Assembly: GCA_900548855.1 (NCBI GenBank) | Contig: URMF01000021.1 | Span: 1-49,963 of the forward strand | Reading direction: 5' to 3' | Length of the DNA: 49,963 nt | From: an uncultured Eubacteriales bacterium | Lineage (GTDB): Bacteria; Bacillota; Clostridia; Lachnospirales; Lachnospiraceae | Shown: piece by piece, positions 42,693-49,963 of the stretch | Layout of the letters: each line of letters begins with the position of its first letter | Numbering within the stretch: position 1 is the stretch's first letter | The notes under the pieces: model-generated | Databases searched by the model: none | What the model was told of the DNA's origin: nothing | The model's input: the letters and a program-made list of their open reading frames with translations, nothing else | Program-made: the position numbers and the translations under genes

Positions 42693-43400
42693 AGTAATTT
42701 GATAATTTGTACCGCTGATATTTACAAACAGATCCAGACTGTCCACACTGGTCACACTGTCCGGCACCTGAAACAATAAGATAGTATTTTCTGTTACTCC
42801 AGCCGGGACTGTTTCCTGATACAGTGCAAAATCAGATGGAAGTATTGTATTTTCTTCCTCTGCTTTTTCCTGACCATTGACCATAACAGAGAACTTCGGT
42901 GTCTTTGCAAAGTTATCTATCGCTATTTCATCCGCTCCGGAATTTGTAATATCAATACCGACAATCACAAATGTCTTGCCCTGCTCTGCATCCAGCGAAT
43001 AATAACCGCCCTCCATATAATTTGCTGCAATTTCTGCTCCGGTATATGTGACCGACAGATTTTCTCCTCCAAACAGTTCATCCAGTGTCGACGGCTCTGC
43101 TGTTTTATTCTCTGTGCTCTGGTCTCCTGCAGCTGCATTGCCGGATGCATCCAGTGTGATTTTATTCTCCGTCTCCGTCGTCTGTGACTCATCCACTGCC
43201 TCTGTTTCCTGCTCATTGCGGCTCACATTTGCAAGACCGTCAGCCTGGCTCGTATTAAATTTTGCCACAGCGTGTGCCGAGTAATCCACAATCATGCCTT
43301 CCTCATCTTCTGTTAAACTGTATGGCTGTTCTCCACATCCACCGAGCAGCAACGCTGTCACTGCTGCCACTGCCGTTAATCTCATTCCCGTTCTTTTCAT
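42687..43400 (-). CDS. Lipoprotein with DUF4352-like domain
   Basis: 237 residues from ATG 43400 (GAGAGGAA upstream); a longer frame to 43481 runs through tandem repeats. The N-terminus MKRTGMRLTAVAAVTALLLGGCG is a lipobox with the modified cysteine. A Glu/Thr/Ser-rich spacer leads to a C-terminal immunoglobulin-like DUF4352 domain (about 100-230, KTFVIVGIDITNSGADEIAI). It is surface-attached outside the membrane. Function unknown; next to a two-component system that could regulate it. Confidence 0.8.
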   Translation of the reverse strand: MKRTGMRLTAVAAVTALLLGGCGEQPYSLTEDEEGMIVDYSAHAVAKFNTSQADGLANVSRNEQETEAVDESQTTETENKITLDASGNAAAGDQSTENKTAEPSTLDELFGGENLSVTYTGAEIAANYMEGGYYSLDAEQGKTFVIVGIDITNSGADEIAIDNFAKTPKFSVMVNGQEKAEEENTILPSDFALYQETVPAGVTENTILLFQVPDSVTSVDSLDLFVNISGTNYQITL

Positions 43401-43427
43401 GGCATTCCTCTCAAAATATCTGTAAAT

Positions 43428-43507
43428 AATAGAACTCACGCTCTGCGAATATTCTATTATCATGAACAACAGAATGCGCACTCTGCGAACATTCTATTGT
43501 CACGAAC
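43428..43507. repeat. Two tandem 40-bp direct repeats
   Basis: Units at 43428-43467 and 43468-43507 share CTCTGCGAAyATTCTATTrTCAyGAAC with few changes elsewhere. They lie between the histidine kinase stop and the lipoprotein start, where a regulator could bind. Confidence 0.85.
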
Positions 43508-43519
43508 TATACCCATATG

Positions 43520-45067
43520 TTAGCATTTTTGGTATGATTTATCAACTGAAAAATTTCCATTATTTGTTTCTAATTCAAACCAGAATTCCACTCCGTCCTC
43601 ATGATTGATCACGCCGCACTTCTGATGGAACGAATCCATGATTGCCCGGACGATTGACAGACCGATGCCGCTGCCACCGTATTCTCTGGTTCTCGCTTTA
43701 TCCACTTTGTAAAATTTGATCCAGATATTGTCCACATCTTCTTCCGGTATCGGATTTCCCGTGTTAAAAACACTGACGCGGACTTTGTCCCCTTTCTGTA
43801 CACAGCTGATATCGATCCGCTTTTCTCCCTCTGCGTGATGGATCGCATTGCTCAGATAGTTGGTCACTACCTCTTCCACCTTAAATTCATCCGCCCACGC
43901 ATATAACGGTTCCTGCTGTGTAAAGTCCAATGTGATCTCATTCTGATTCAAAAGGATCGCAGACGAATTGATCACCCCCCGGATCAGTTCTGTCAGGTCA
44001 AACCGCTCCATGGTGATGACCTCATTGCCAAATTCGAGCTGGTTTAAAGTGAGCAGTTTTTTGACCATTTTATTCATCTTGTCCGCTTCGTCCATGATGA
44101 CTTCGCAGTAAAAGTCCCTGCTCTCCGCATCATCATTGATACATTCTTTCAATCCCTCCGCATAGCCCTGGATCAGTGCAAGCGGTGTTTTTAACTCGTG
44201 CGATACATTGGATAAAAACTCTTTGCGCATCTCATCGATCTGCGTCTTTTTGTCAATATCGATCTGCAGCTGGTTATTTGCGCTTTTCAGTTCGGAGATC
44301 GTATGCTCTAACGTGGTCGACATGACATTCATATATTCGCCTAACTCATCTACCTCGTTGTGGTATCTGCGCCCCGGCTGGTATTTTGCCTCAAAATCAA
44401 GCTCCGTCATGCGTTTTGAGATATCGGTCAGACGCAGAAGCGGTGTTGTAATGCCTCTTGAGACAAACACGATCACGACTGCACTGATGATTGCAGCGAC
44501 AACACCCACCCATGCCAGAAATGTATTGGACAGATTGACGCTTTCCCTGATACTCTCAAGTGCGGTACGCATCAGGATCAGATTGCCGTTTGAAAGTGTT
44601 CCGTAAAGGACCAGAAACTCTGAATCTAACCTGGTATCCGTCTGTTTTTGAATAATATAATTATCCGACTGCATCATCACCGTCACTTCATTTTGTTTTT
44701 CGCCAAAAATGATATTCATAAATTCCAGCATCATTTTCTGCGTATCATTGACGGAAGACCGCACGATCGTCCGGTCGGAGCTTATGATCATGACGGTGAT
44801 ATTCCCATTTGCACAGAGATTGTCAAATGTCACATCAAAAGAACTGTCATCAAGTGTCCCTGCCTCACTCGCTTCATCGATCGTCTCAAATCCGGAAAGC
44901 AGCGTATTTTGTTTATTGATCACATAGTACGGTTCCAGAAAAACCGTGTTGATAAACCAGCACAAAAGAAGTGTTCCCGTAACCAGACAGATACTGATCA
45001 GGATCAACTGGTGTGTCAGTGAACCAAAATATTTTCTTTTAAATTCTTTTTTCCTGCTTTTCATCAT
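43520..45067 (-). CDS. Membrane sensor histidine kinase
   Basis: 515 residues: membrane helix 1 at about 17-36, an extracytoplasmic domain (about 37-185), helix 2 at about 187-207, a HAMP (about 210-260), HisKA with H290 in NVSHELKTPLAL, and HATPase with N-box NYLSNAIHHA and GGSGIGLSIV. It pairs with the overlapping response regulator upstream. The sensed signal is unknown. Confidence 0.93.
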   Translation of the reverse strand: MMKSRKKEFKRKYFGSLTHQLILISICLVTGTLLLCWFINTVFLEPYYVINKQNTLLSGFETIDEASEAGTLDDSSFDVTFDNLCANGNITVMIISSDRTIVRSSVNDTQKMMLEFMNIIFGEKQNEVTVMMQSDNYIIQKQTDTRLDSEFLVLYGTLSNGNLILMRTALESIRESVNLSNTFLAWVGVVAAIISAVVIVFVSRGITTPLLRLTDISKRMTELDFEAKYQPGRRYHNEVDELGEYMNVMSTTLEHTISELKSANNQLQIDIDKKTQIDEMRKEFLSNVSHELKTPLALIQGYAEGLKECINDDAESRDFYCEVIMDEADKMNKMVKKLLTLNQLEFGNEVITMERFDLTELIRGVINSSAILLNQNEITLDFTQQEPLYAWADEFKVEEVVTNYLSNAIHHAEGEKRIDISCVQKGDKVRVSVFNTGNPIPEEDVDNIWIKFYKVDKARTREYGGSGIGLSIVRAIMDSFHQKCGVINHEDGVEFWFELETNNGNFSVDKSYQKC

Positions 45068-45765
45068 TACTTATCACTGCCATTTTCTTCTGCTTCGAAT
45101 TTGTAACCCATGCCCCAGATGGTTTTTATGTAATCTCCTTTTTCACCGATCTTGGCACGCAGTTTTTTGACATGTGTATCGATCGTTCTGGCGTCCCCGA
45201 AATAATCATAGTTCCAGACATGATTAAGAATCTTTTCCCTGGAAAGTGCAATGCCTTCGTTTTCCATAAAATAGGTAAGCAGTTCAAATTCCTTGAAGCT
45301 TAATTCGATCTGTCTGCCATCCACCGTCACTGTATGTGCAGTCTGATCGATCACGATGCCGCCGATGGAAAGAAGTTTTCCCTCCTCCGGTGCCTTTCCG
45401 CTTCTTCTTAAAATTGCACCGACACGCGCAACTAAGATCTTCGGAGAAAACGGTTTTGAGATATACTCATCAACTCCAAGTTCGAACCCTGTCAGCTCGT
45501 CCTCCTCATCCCCCTTCGCCGTCAGCATGATGATTGGCACTTTCGAAGTCTCCCTGATTTCCCTGCAGACCTCCCATCCGTTCATCTTTGGCATCATGAC
45601 ATCTAAAATGATCAATGCAATATTTTTTTCCTGATAAAAAATATCGAGTGCTGCTTCTCCATCTCCCGCTTCTAACACCTCATAATCTTCCCTGACCAGA
45701 AAATCACGGACTAATTTTCTCATTCTGCTTTCATCATCCACAACTAATATTTTAATTTTTTCCAT
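45067..45765 (-). CDS. OmpR/PhoB-family response regulator
   Basis: 232 residues: receiver with D55 (LIILDVMMP) and conserved K105 region, then a winged-helix DNA-binding domain (SFKEFELLTYFMEN, RTIDTHVKKLRAKI). The stop overlaps the kinase start as TAATG. Candidate target: the tandem repeats upstream of the lipoprotein. Confidence 0.95.
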   Translation of the reverse strand: MEKIKILVVDDESRMRKLVRDFLVREDYEVLEAGDGEAALDIFYQEKNIALIILDVMMPKMNGWEVCREIRETSKVPIIMLTAKGDEEDELTGFELGVDEYISKPFSPKILVARVGAILRRSGKAPEEGKLLSIGGIVIDQTAHTVTVDGRQIELSFKEFELLTYFMENEGIALSREKILNHVWNYDYFGDARTIDTHVKKLRAKIGEKGDYIKTIWGMGYKFEAEENGSDK

Positions 45766-45872
45766 CTTTGTTCCTCATTTCTGCGCTGCTTTTTTGCACA
45801 TCTCAAATTTGTGCCAGAGTACAAACCTGCATGTTATCCTAACAGATAATTATGAAATAAATGTGATGTCTT

Positions 45873-46448
45873 CTATGGTTCTTCCACCGTCTGTTCACGT
45901 TCCTTTAACGCGGCTTCCCTCTCATCAAGTTCCTGCTCCCACGCCGCATATTTATCAATCAGCTTATTTTCGTAATTGATGATCGTCGGACTGTCGCTCG
46001 TCGATGCAACGATAAACATTCCGATCACGCTGACTGCCAGTATCACAGATATAAATAACGTGATCTCATATTTTTTGCGGTATCCATCCGTTTTTTTTGA
46101 CGCCTTCTTTTCGCTCGCCCTGTTTTTTGCAGAAATCCTTAATTTTTTCCGGAGGCTCTCCTCTAACACCGGATGTGTCACGGAAATCGGAAGAATATCA
46201 CTGTTATTAATGGACGGATTCTGAATCAGATATTCCTGTAGTTCTTTTAAGTATGTAAATCCAACCGCTGTTTCAAACAGCTCCTGCTTCACCATTTTAT
46301 TATATATTTCAAGCACCGTTTCCGGATGATGCATATCTGCGCGTTCTTCCACATAATGAATCCCATGTGCTTCCTTTTTCGCCTGCTCTGCTTCCGCTTC
46401 ATCCGTAAAAACAAAACCGTTTATCTTTACTTTTTTCTTTTCGGACAT
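45873..46448 (-). CDS. Unknown protein with one membrane helix
   Basis: 191 residues with ATG 46448. A cytoplasmic N-terminal part of about 130 residues with a basic stretch (KKLRISAKNRASEKK) precedes one membrane helix (TLFISVILAVSVIGMFIVAS, about 130-150) and a C-terminal coiled region (AAWEQELDEREAALKER). No family recognised. Stands alone between the two-component system and the GH27 gene. Confidence 0.65.
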   Translation of the reverse strand: MSEKKKVKINGFVFTDEAEAEQAKKEAHGIHYVEERADMHHPETVLEIYNKMVKQELFETAVGFTYLKELQEYLIQNPSINNSDILPISVTHPVLEESLRKKLRISAKNRASEKKASKKTDGYRKKYEITLFISVILAVSVIGMFIVASTSDSPTIINYENKLIDKYAAWEQELDEREAALKEREQTVEEP

Positions 46449-46579
46449 GATTATTCCTCTTATTTTTCTTATTATCGTGATATGTCTTTTGTCATTCTGA
46501 TTTTAATAATGTCAGAATCAAATAACGGTTCCAACATTATTTTCATTATAAAAAAATGTGAAAAGAAATGCAATGCGTA

Positions 46580-46607
46580 TTGTATTGTAATTTCTATATA
46601 GTATAAT
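46580..46607 (+). promoter_or_regulatory. Promoter of the GH27 gene
   Basis: TTGTAT (46580-46585), 16 bases, TATAAT (46602-46607). About 30 bases before the GGAGG ribosome site. No regulator palindrome stands out. Confidence 0.55.
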
Positions 46608-46638
46608 CGGCTTAGGAAATCAATTCTGGAGGTTTTTT

Positions 46639-47952
46639 ATGAACAAAAATAATTTTGCACCGCTGCCGCCTATGGGTTGGAACAGCTACGATTACTATGA
46701 CACCACGGTGACAGAAGATGCCGTGAAAGCAAATGCAGATTACATGGCTGCACATTTAAAGGAGTTTGGATGGGAATATATCGTCGTTGATATCGAATGG
46801 TACGCGATCGGTGCCGGTTCCATGCGCGATCAGTTCCAGTATATCCCGTTTGCGGATGTTGCCATGGATGAATTTTCAAGACTGCAGCCGGATCCGGCAC
46901 GTTTTCCATCTTCTGCGGACGGAACCGGTTTTACCCACCTTGCTGACTATATTCACAGTCTCGGTTTAAAATTCGGTATCCATATCATGCGCGGAATCCC
47001 AAGAACTGCTGCGCATAACCATTGTATGATCAAGGGCAGCAACGTGACTGCCGATATGGTCGCAAATCCTTCCTCCATCTGTGGATGGAACCCGGATATG
47101 TACGGTGTCCGCGATACGGAGGCAGGACAGGCTTACTATGATTCCCTGATGGAACTTTATGCTTCCTGGGGTGTTGATTTCATCAAGTGCGATGATATCT
47201 GCAATACCAATATCTATCCGGCCAATCCTTATTCTGCACGCCATGAGATAGAAATGCTCGCAAAGGCGATCGCACGCTGTGGCAGGCCGATCGTTTTATC
47301 CCTTTCTCCGGGACCTGCACTGATCGAACACGCATGGCACTATGAGACTTATGCAAATATGTGGCGTATCACCGATGATTTCTGGGATAAATGGGATCTG
47401 TTAAAAGATATGTTCCACCGCTGTGAGCTCTGGCAGAACCATGTGGCAAAAGGATGTTACCCGGACTGCGATATGCTTCCGCTCGGCTGGCTTGGAAAAG
47501 GATTCGGTCATGAATGGTACACTAATTTTACACCGGAGGAACAGCATACCATGTTAACGCTCTGGTGTCTCTTCGGTTCCCCTCTGATGCTTGGCTGTGA
47601 ACTGACAAAGTTAGATGACTCCACACTTGCCCTTCTTACTAACCGCGATGTGCTGTCCATGTTAACCCCGGACTGCAAGCCGCATCAGGTATGTCTTGAC
47701 GATGAAAAAGCCATCTGGTGTGCATACAATGCAGTTACCGGTGAACACTTTGCCGCCTTCTTCAACCTATCGGATGAGACACATACGATCCACTGTGACA
47801 TCGAAACGCTCCATGTCGGCGATGAACCCTGTGCCCACAAAGATGCCAGCCTGACGGAACTTTGGAGCAAAGAAAAAACATCCGTGTCCGGCAGTGCCAT
47901 TTCTGTCACACCGCCAGCACACGGATGTCTGGTATTTCGTGTAGAAAACTAG
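46639..47952 (+). CDS. Glycoside hydrolase family 27 (alpha-galactosidase-type)
   Basis: The 437-residue TIM-barrel enzyme begins PPMGWNSYDYY, the GH27 signature. The nucleophile is D185 in FIKCDDIC (KYDNC in many relatives) and the acid/base is D246/D247 in RITDDFWDKW. There is no signal peptide, so it acts in the cytoplasm on imported oligosaccharides. Substrate could be alpha-galactosides or beta-L-arabinopyranosides; the sequence alone does not decide. GGAGG upstream of ATG 46639. Convergent with the GH127 gene, 9 bases apart. Confidence 0.9.
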   Translation: MNKNNFAPLPPMGWNSYDYYDTTVTEDAVKANADYMAAHLKEFGWEYIVVDIEWYAIGAGSMRDQFQYIPFADVAMDEFSRLQPDPARFPSSADGTGFTHLADYIHSLGLKFGIHIMRGIPRTAAHNHCMIKGSNVTADMVANPSSICGWNPDMYGVRDTEAGQAYYDSLMELYASWGVDFIKCDDICNTNIYPANPYSARHEIEMLAKAIARCGRPIVLSLSPGPALIEHAWHYETYANMWRITDDFWDKWDLLKDMFHRCELWQNHVAKGCYPDCDMLPLGWLGKGFGHEWYTNFTPEEQHTMLTLWCLFGSPLMLGCELTKLDDSTLALLTNRDVLSMLTPDCKPHQVCLDDEKAIWCAYNAVTGEHFAAFFNLSDETHTIHCDIETLHVGDEPCAHKDASLTELWSKEKTSVSGSAISVTPPAHGCLVFRVEN

Positions 47953-47961
47953 TCGGAAAGA

Positions 47962-49893
47962 TCACTCCTCCGGCATCCAGACACGCATCTGGTTTTCTCC
48001 CCGGTTCGCCCACGCATAATAAGGAATTGCGGTCAGCGTCACATCTGTCCGCTTCGGGCGTTCCTCGGAGTAAAGTGCATCACTGCTCTCCATCCGGTAT
48101 CCCGGCAGATGGATCAATACATTTCCTTCTAATACACCTTCCCTGCAAAGTTCTGTCTCCGCTTTGATCTCTCTTGGAATCCGTAGCGCCTGAATACATT
48201 CGCCATTGTCAACTCCCTCAAAACAGTAAACAACCGGACCACGCATCAGGGCGACACAGCCTTCATCTTCACGCACGTTTGTGTTTGCATAAATTTTGCG
48301 TACCGGAAGATCAAATGTAAGCTCAATCACATCATTTTCTCCCCAGTTTTGCTTCAGATAAAGATATCCGTCTTTTATGCAGGATGCTGCATCTGTCTTT
48401 TCTCCATTGACTGTCACGCAAAGTGTATCCATGCGGATATGGGACGGAATGTGGATTGCCAGTTCAAATGCGTCTTTCATCTTCGCCTTTACCTGATAGG
48501 TTACTTTTCCCTCCCACGGGTAACTGCTGTCTACCTTGACAACCGCTTTTTCAAAATCTGCTGTCTGTCCCAAAAAAAGATGGGAATAGAGTGTCGTATC
48601 ACTCTCGCTCCACGCATAGGTGCCAAGTGAAGTCACAAGACGTACCAGGTTTGGAGGACAGCATGCGCAAGCATACCAGCCCGGACGGGTCGGCAGCACA
48701 TGTTTGTAACCGAAGATCGTGCCGGAAGTTCCCGGATTGGTCTCAAGCGGATTGACATAGAAAAACTGTTTTCCGTCTAACTGGATACCACTGATGGTTC
48801 CATTGTAAAATTCCCGCTCCATGATATCCGCATAAATTCCAAGCGGCCTGATCTCCAACATTCTCTTCGCAAAAAATATCATTCCGATCGAAGCACAGGT
48901 CTCTGCATATGCCATATCGTTTGGCAGATCATAGTCAATCGTAAATGCCTCGCCCTCAACCGTAGAACCGATGCCGCCGGTGATGTACATTCTTTTCTTT
49001 ACAATATTATCCCACAGAGTCTGACACGCCTCATAAAGTCTCTGATCTTTATCTTCCCCGGCAAGATCTGCCATCGCCGTGTACATATAAACGGCACGCA
49101 CACTGTGCCCAACCGCCTCTTTCTGCTCATAGATCGTGGCATGTGTCTGCGTATATCTCTGATCTAACGGCTCTAAGCTGTACTGCCCCCAGTGCTGCCA
49201 GCCTCTTTTTTTCTTTTCCTCGTAAAAGTAATTTGGATTTTTTCCGCGCTCTTCCAAAAAATACCGTGCCATATCCTTATATTTCTCTTTTCCGGTCGCA
49301 CGGTAAAGTTTCATCAGTCCGATCTCAACTTCCTGGTGCCCCGGAATCCCCGGCTCTTTATCTTCCCCGAACATGGAAATAATATGGTCAGCAAGACGCT
49401 CCACCACATGAAGCAGTTTGTCTTTTCCAGTTGTCTGATAGTAGGCGACTCCTGCCTCCATCATATGTCCGGCACAATAAAGTTCATGACACTCCTGCAA
49501 ATTCTGCCAGCGGTGTTCCGGTTCTTTTACAATAAAAAAGGTATCAAGATAGCCATCCGGCTGCTGTGCCTTTTCGATGATGTCAATGATCTCATCCGCA
49601 CGCGCTTCCAACTCATTGTCCGGCTTTACCGCAAGCGAATAGGCGACACCCTCTAACCATTTTGCGACGTCACTGTCCTGAAAGACCATACCGTAAAATT
49701 CTCCTTCGCTTAAACCAGCGGCAATACGAAAATTTTCAATGGCATGGCTTTTTTCCACGCCTGGCACTTCATCATTTAATACTTTCTCCTGAAACGGAAT
49801 GACGGTGTCTGTCATGCGGTGCTGCATGGCAGACCAGAAGGTGTCGTGGATGGTTATTTGGTTGATGTTGATTTCGTGAATGGTTTTTGACAT
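47962..49893 (-). CDS. GH127 beta-L-arabinofuranosidase
   Basis: 643 residues from ATG 49893 (AAGGAGG upstream; a longer frame to 49956 lacks a site). The CACCPPN segment (C409-C412) and AYAETCAS match the zinc-coordinating Glu/Cys set and cysteine nucleophile of GH127 (former DUF1680). It removes beta-L-arabinofuranose from arabinan or extensin-type chains. No signal peptide. It faces the GH27 gene tail to tail and both look chromosomal, higher-GC than the island. Sequence 49894-49963 at the window end is its upstream region. Confidence 0.93.
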   Translation of the reverse strand: MSKTIHEININQITIHDTFWSAMQHRMTDTVIPFQEKVLNDEVPGVEKSHAIENFRIAAGLSEGEFYGMVFQDSDVAKWLEGVAYSLAVKPDNELEARADEIIDIIEKAQQPDGYLDTFFIVKEPEHRWQNLQECHELYCAGHMMEAGVAYYQTTGKDKLLHVVERLADHIISMFGEDKEPGIPGHQEVEIGLMKLYRATGKEKYKDMARYFLEERGKNPNYFYEEKKKRGWQHWGQYSLEPLDQRYTQTHATIYEQKEAVGHSVRAVYMYTAMADLAGEDKDQRLYEACQTLWDNIVKKRMYITGGIGSTVEGEAFTIDYDLPNDMAYAETCASIGMIFFAKRMLEIRPLGIYADIMEREFYNGTISGIQLDGKQFFYVNPLETNPGTSGTIFGYKHVLPTRPGWYACACCPPNLVRLVTSLGTYAWSESDTTLYSHLFLGQTADFEKAVVKVDSSYPWEGKVTYQVKAKMKDAFELAIHIPSHIRMDTLCVTVNGEKTDAASCIKDGYLYLKQNWGENDVIELTFDLPVRKIYANTNVREDEGCVALMRGPVVYCFEGVDNGECIQALRIPREIKAETELCREGVLEGNVLIHLPGYRMESSDALYSEERPKRTDVTLTAIPYYAWANRGENQMRVWMPEE

Positions 49894-49963
49894 GGGTCCT
49901 CCTTTGGGTTGTTGGCTCGGATTCGCGTCCACTTTGGAGAAATCGTCGTCGAACACTTTGACG

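Noticed and set aside
1..49963. CRISPR array, rRNA, replication origin, conjugation genes
   Set aside because: No regularly spaced repeats, rRNA-like tracts, Cas proteins, relaxase or type IV secretion genes were recognised.

Overview
The window looks like a chromosome segment of a motile, anaerobic, gut-type Lachnospiraceae (Roseburia-like Clostridia). This is inferred from strong AGGAGG-type ribosome sites, a T-box leader, CheV plus a FliD-like protein with a possible sigma-28 promoter, a clostridial MetH without reactivation domain, and plant-glycan hydrolases (GH27, GH127). No species can be fixed from the sequence alone. By eye, about 3.5-32.5 kb is clearly more AT-rich than 33-50 kb.

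Region by region. 1-3.4 kb: a partial single-Cys flavoprotein disulfide reductase (cut by the window start) and a divergent soluble hybrid sensor kinase. 3.5-8.6 kb: the left end of an integrated island, with a Tn916-type tyrosine integrase, a small DNA-binding repressor candidate whose likely operator lies inside the int promoter, a DUF6462/Xis-like protein, a PemK/MazF toxin-like protein, two short degenerate serine-recombinase-like proteins, two XRE regulators and a zinc ribbon. 8.4-25.2 kb: a long leftward defence locus. 25.3-30 kb: a repeat cluster, a gene broken by a decayed IS66 element, and a coiled-coil DUF2325 protein. 30-33 kb: a tRNA-Val, T-box, valS cassette. 33-46.5 kb: ordinary chromosome (metH, mnmA, FliD-like, ung, hisF, hisH, a membrane protein, cheV, a lipoprotein, a two-component system). 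46.6-49.9 kb: convergent GH27 and GH127 glycosidases.

The main system is a DNA-phosphorothioation (PT) defence operon resembling SspABCD, read right to left: XRE regulator, DUF4007 (SspB-like), a 1176-aa P-loop ATPase (SspC position), a PAPS-reductase-like ATP pyrophosphatase (SspD-like), a cysteine desulfurase (SspA-like), a 62-aa DUF3343 Se/S-carrier-like protein, a PLD-nuclease/DEAH-helicase fusion, a 50-aa overlapping small protein, a DndD/RecF-like ATPase, and three uncharacterised proteins. A separately promoted unit with a GHKL (MORC/Hsp90-like) ATPase follows. The likely chemistry is sulfur from cysteine, through the desulfurase and possibly the DUF3343 carrier, to the SspD-like enzyme, with SspB/SspC acting on DNA. 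The helicase, DndD-like ATPase and small proteins would be the interference module (analogous to SspFGH). The unusual points are a dedicated sulfur-carrier candidate inside a PT operon, a two-cluster ferredoxin tail on SspD, a hidden 50-aa gene, a shared C-terminal motif on two unknown proteins, and a hydrophobic leader peptide that ends at a terminator just before the GHKL gene.

Limits: no alignments or databases were available; family names rest on motifs and gene order. The island's exact attachment sites were not found and no conjugation genes are visible.
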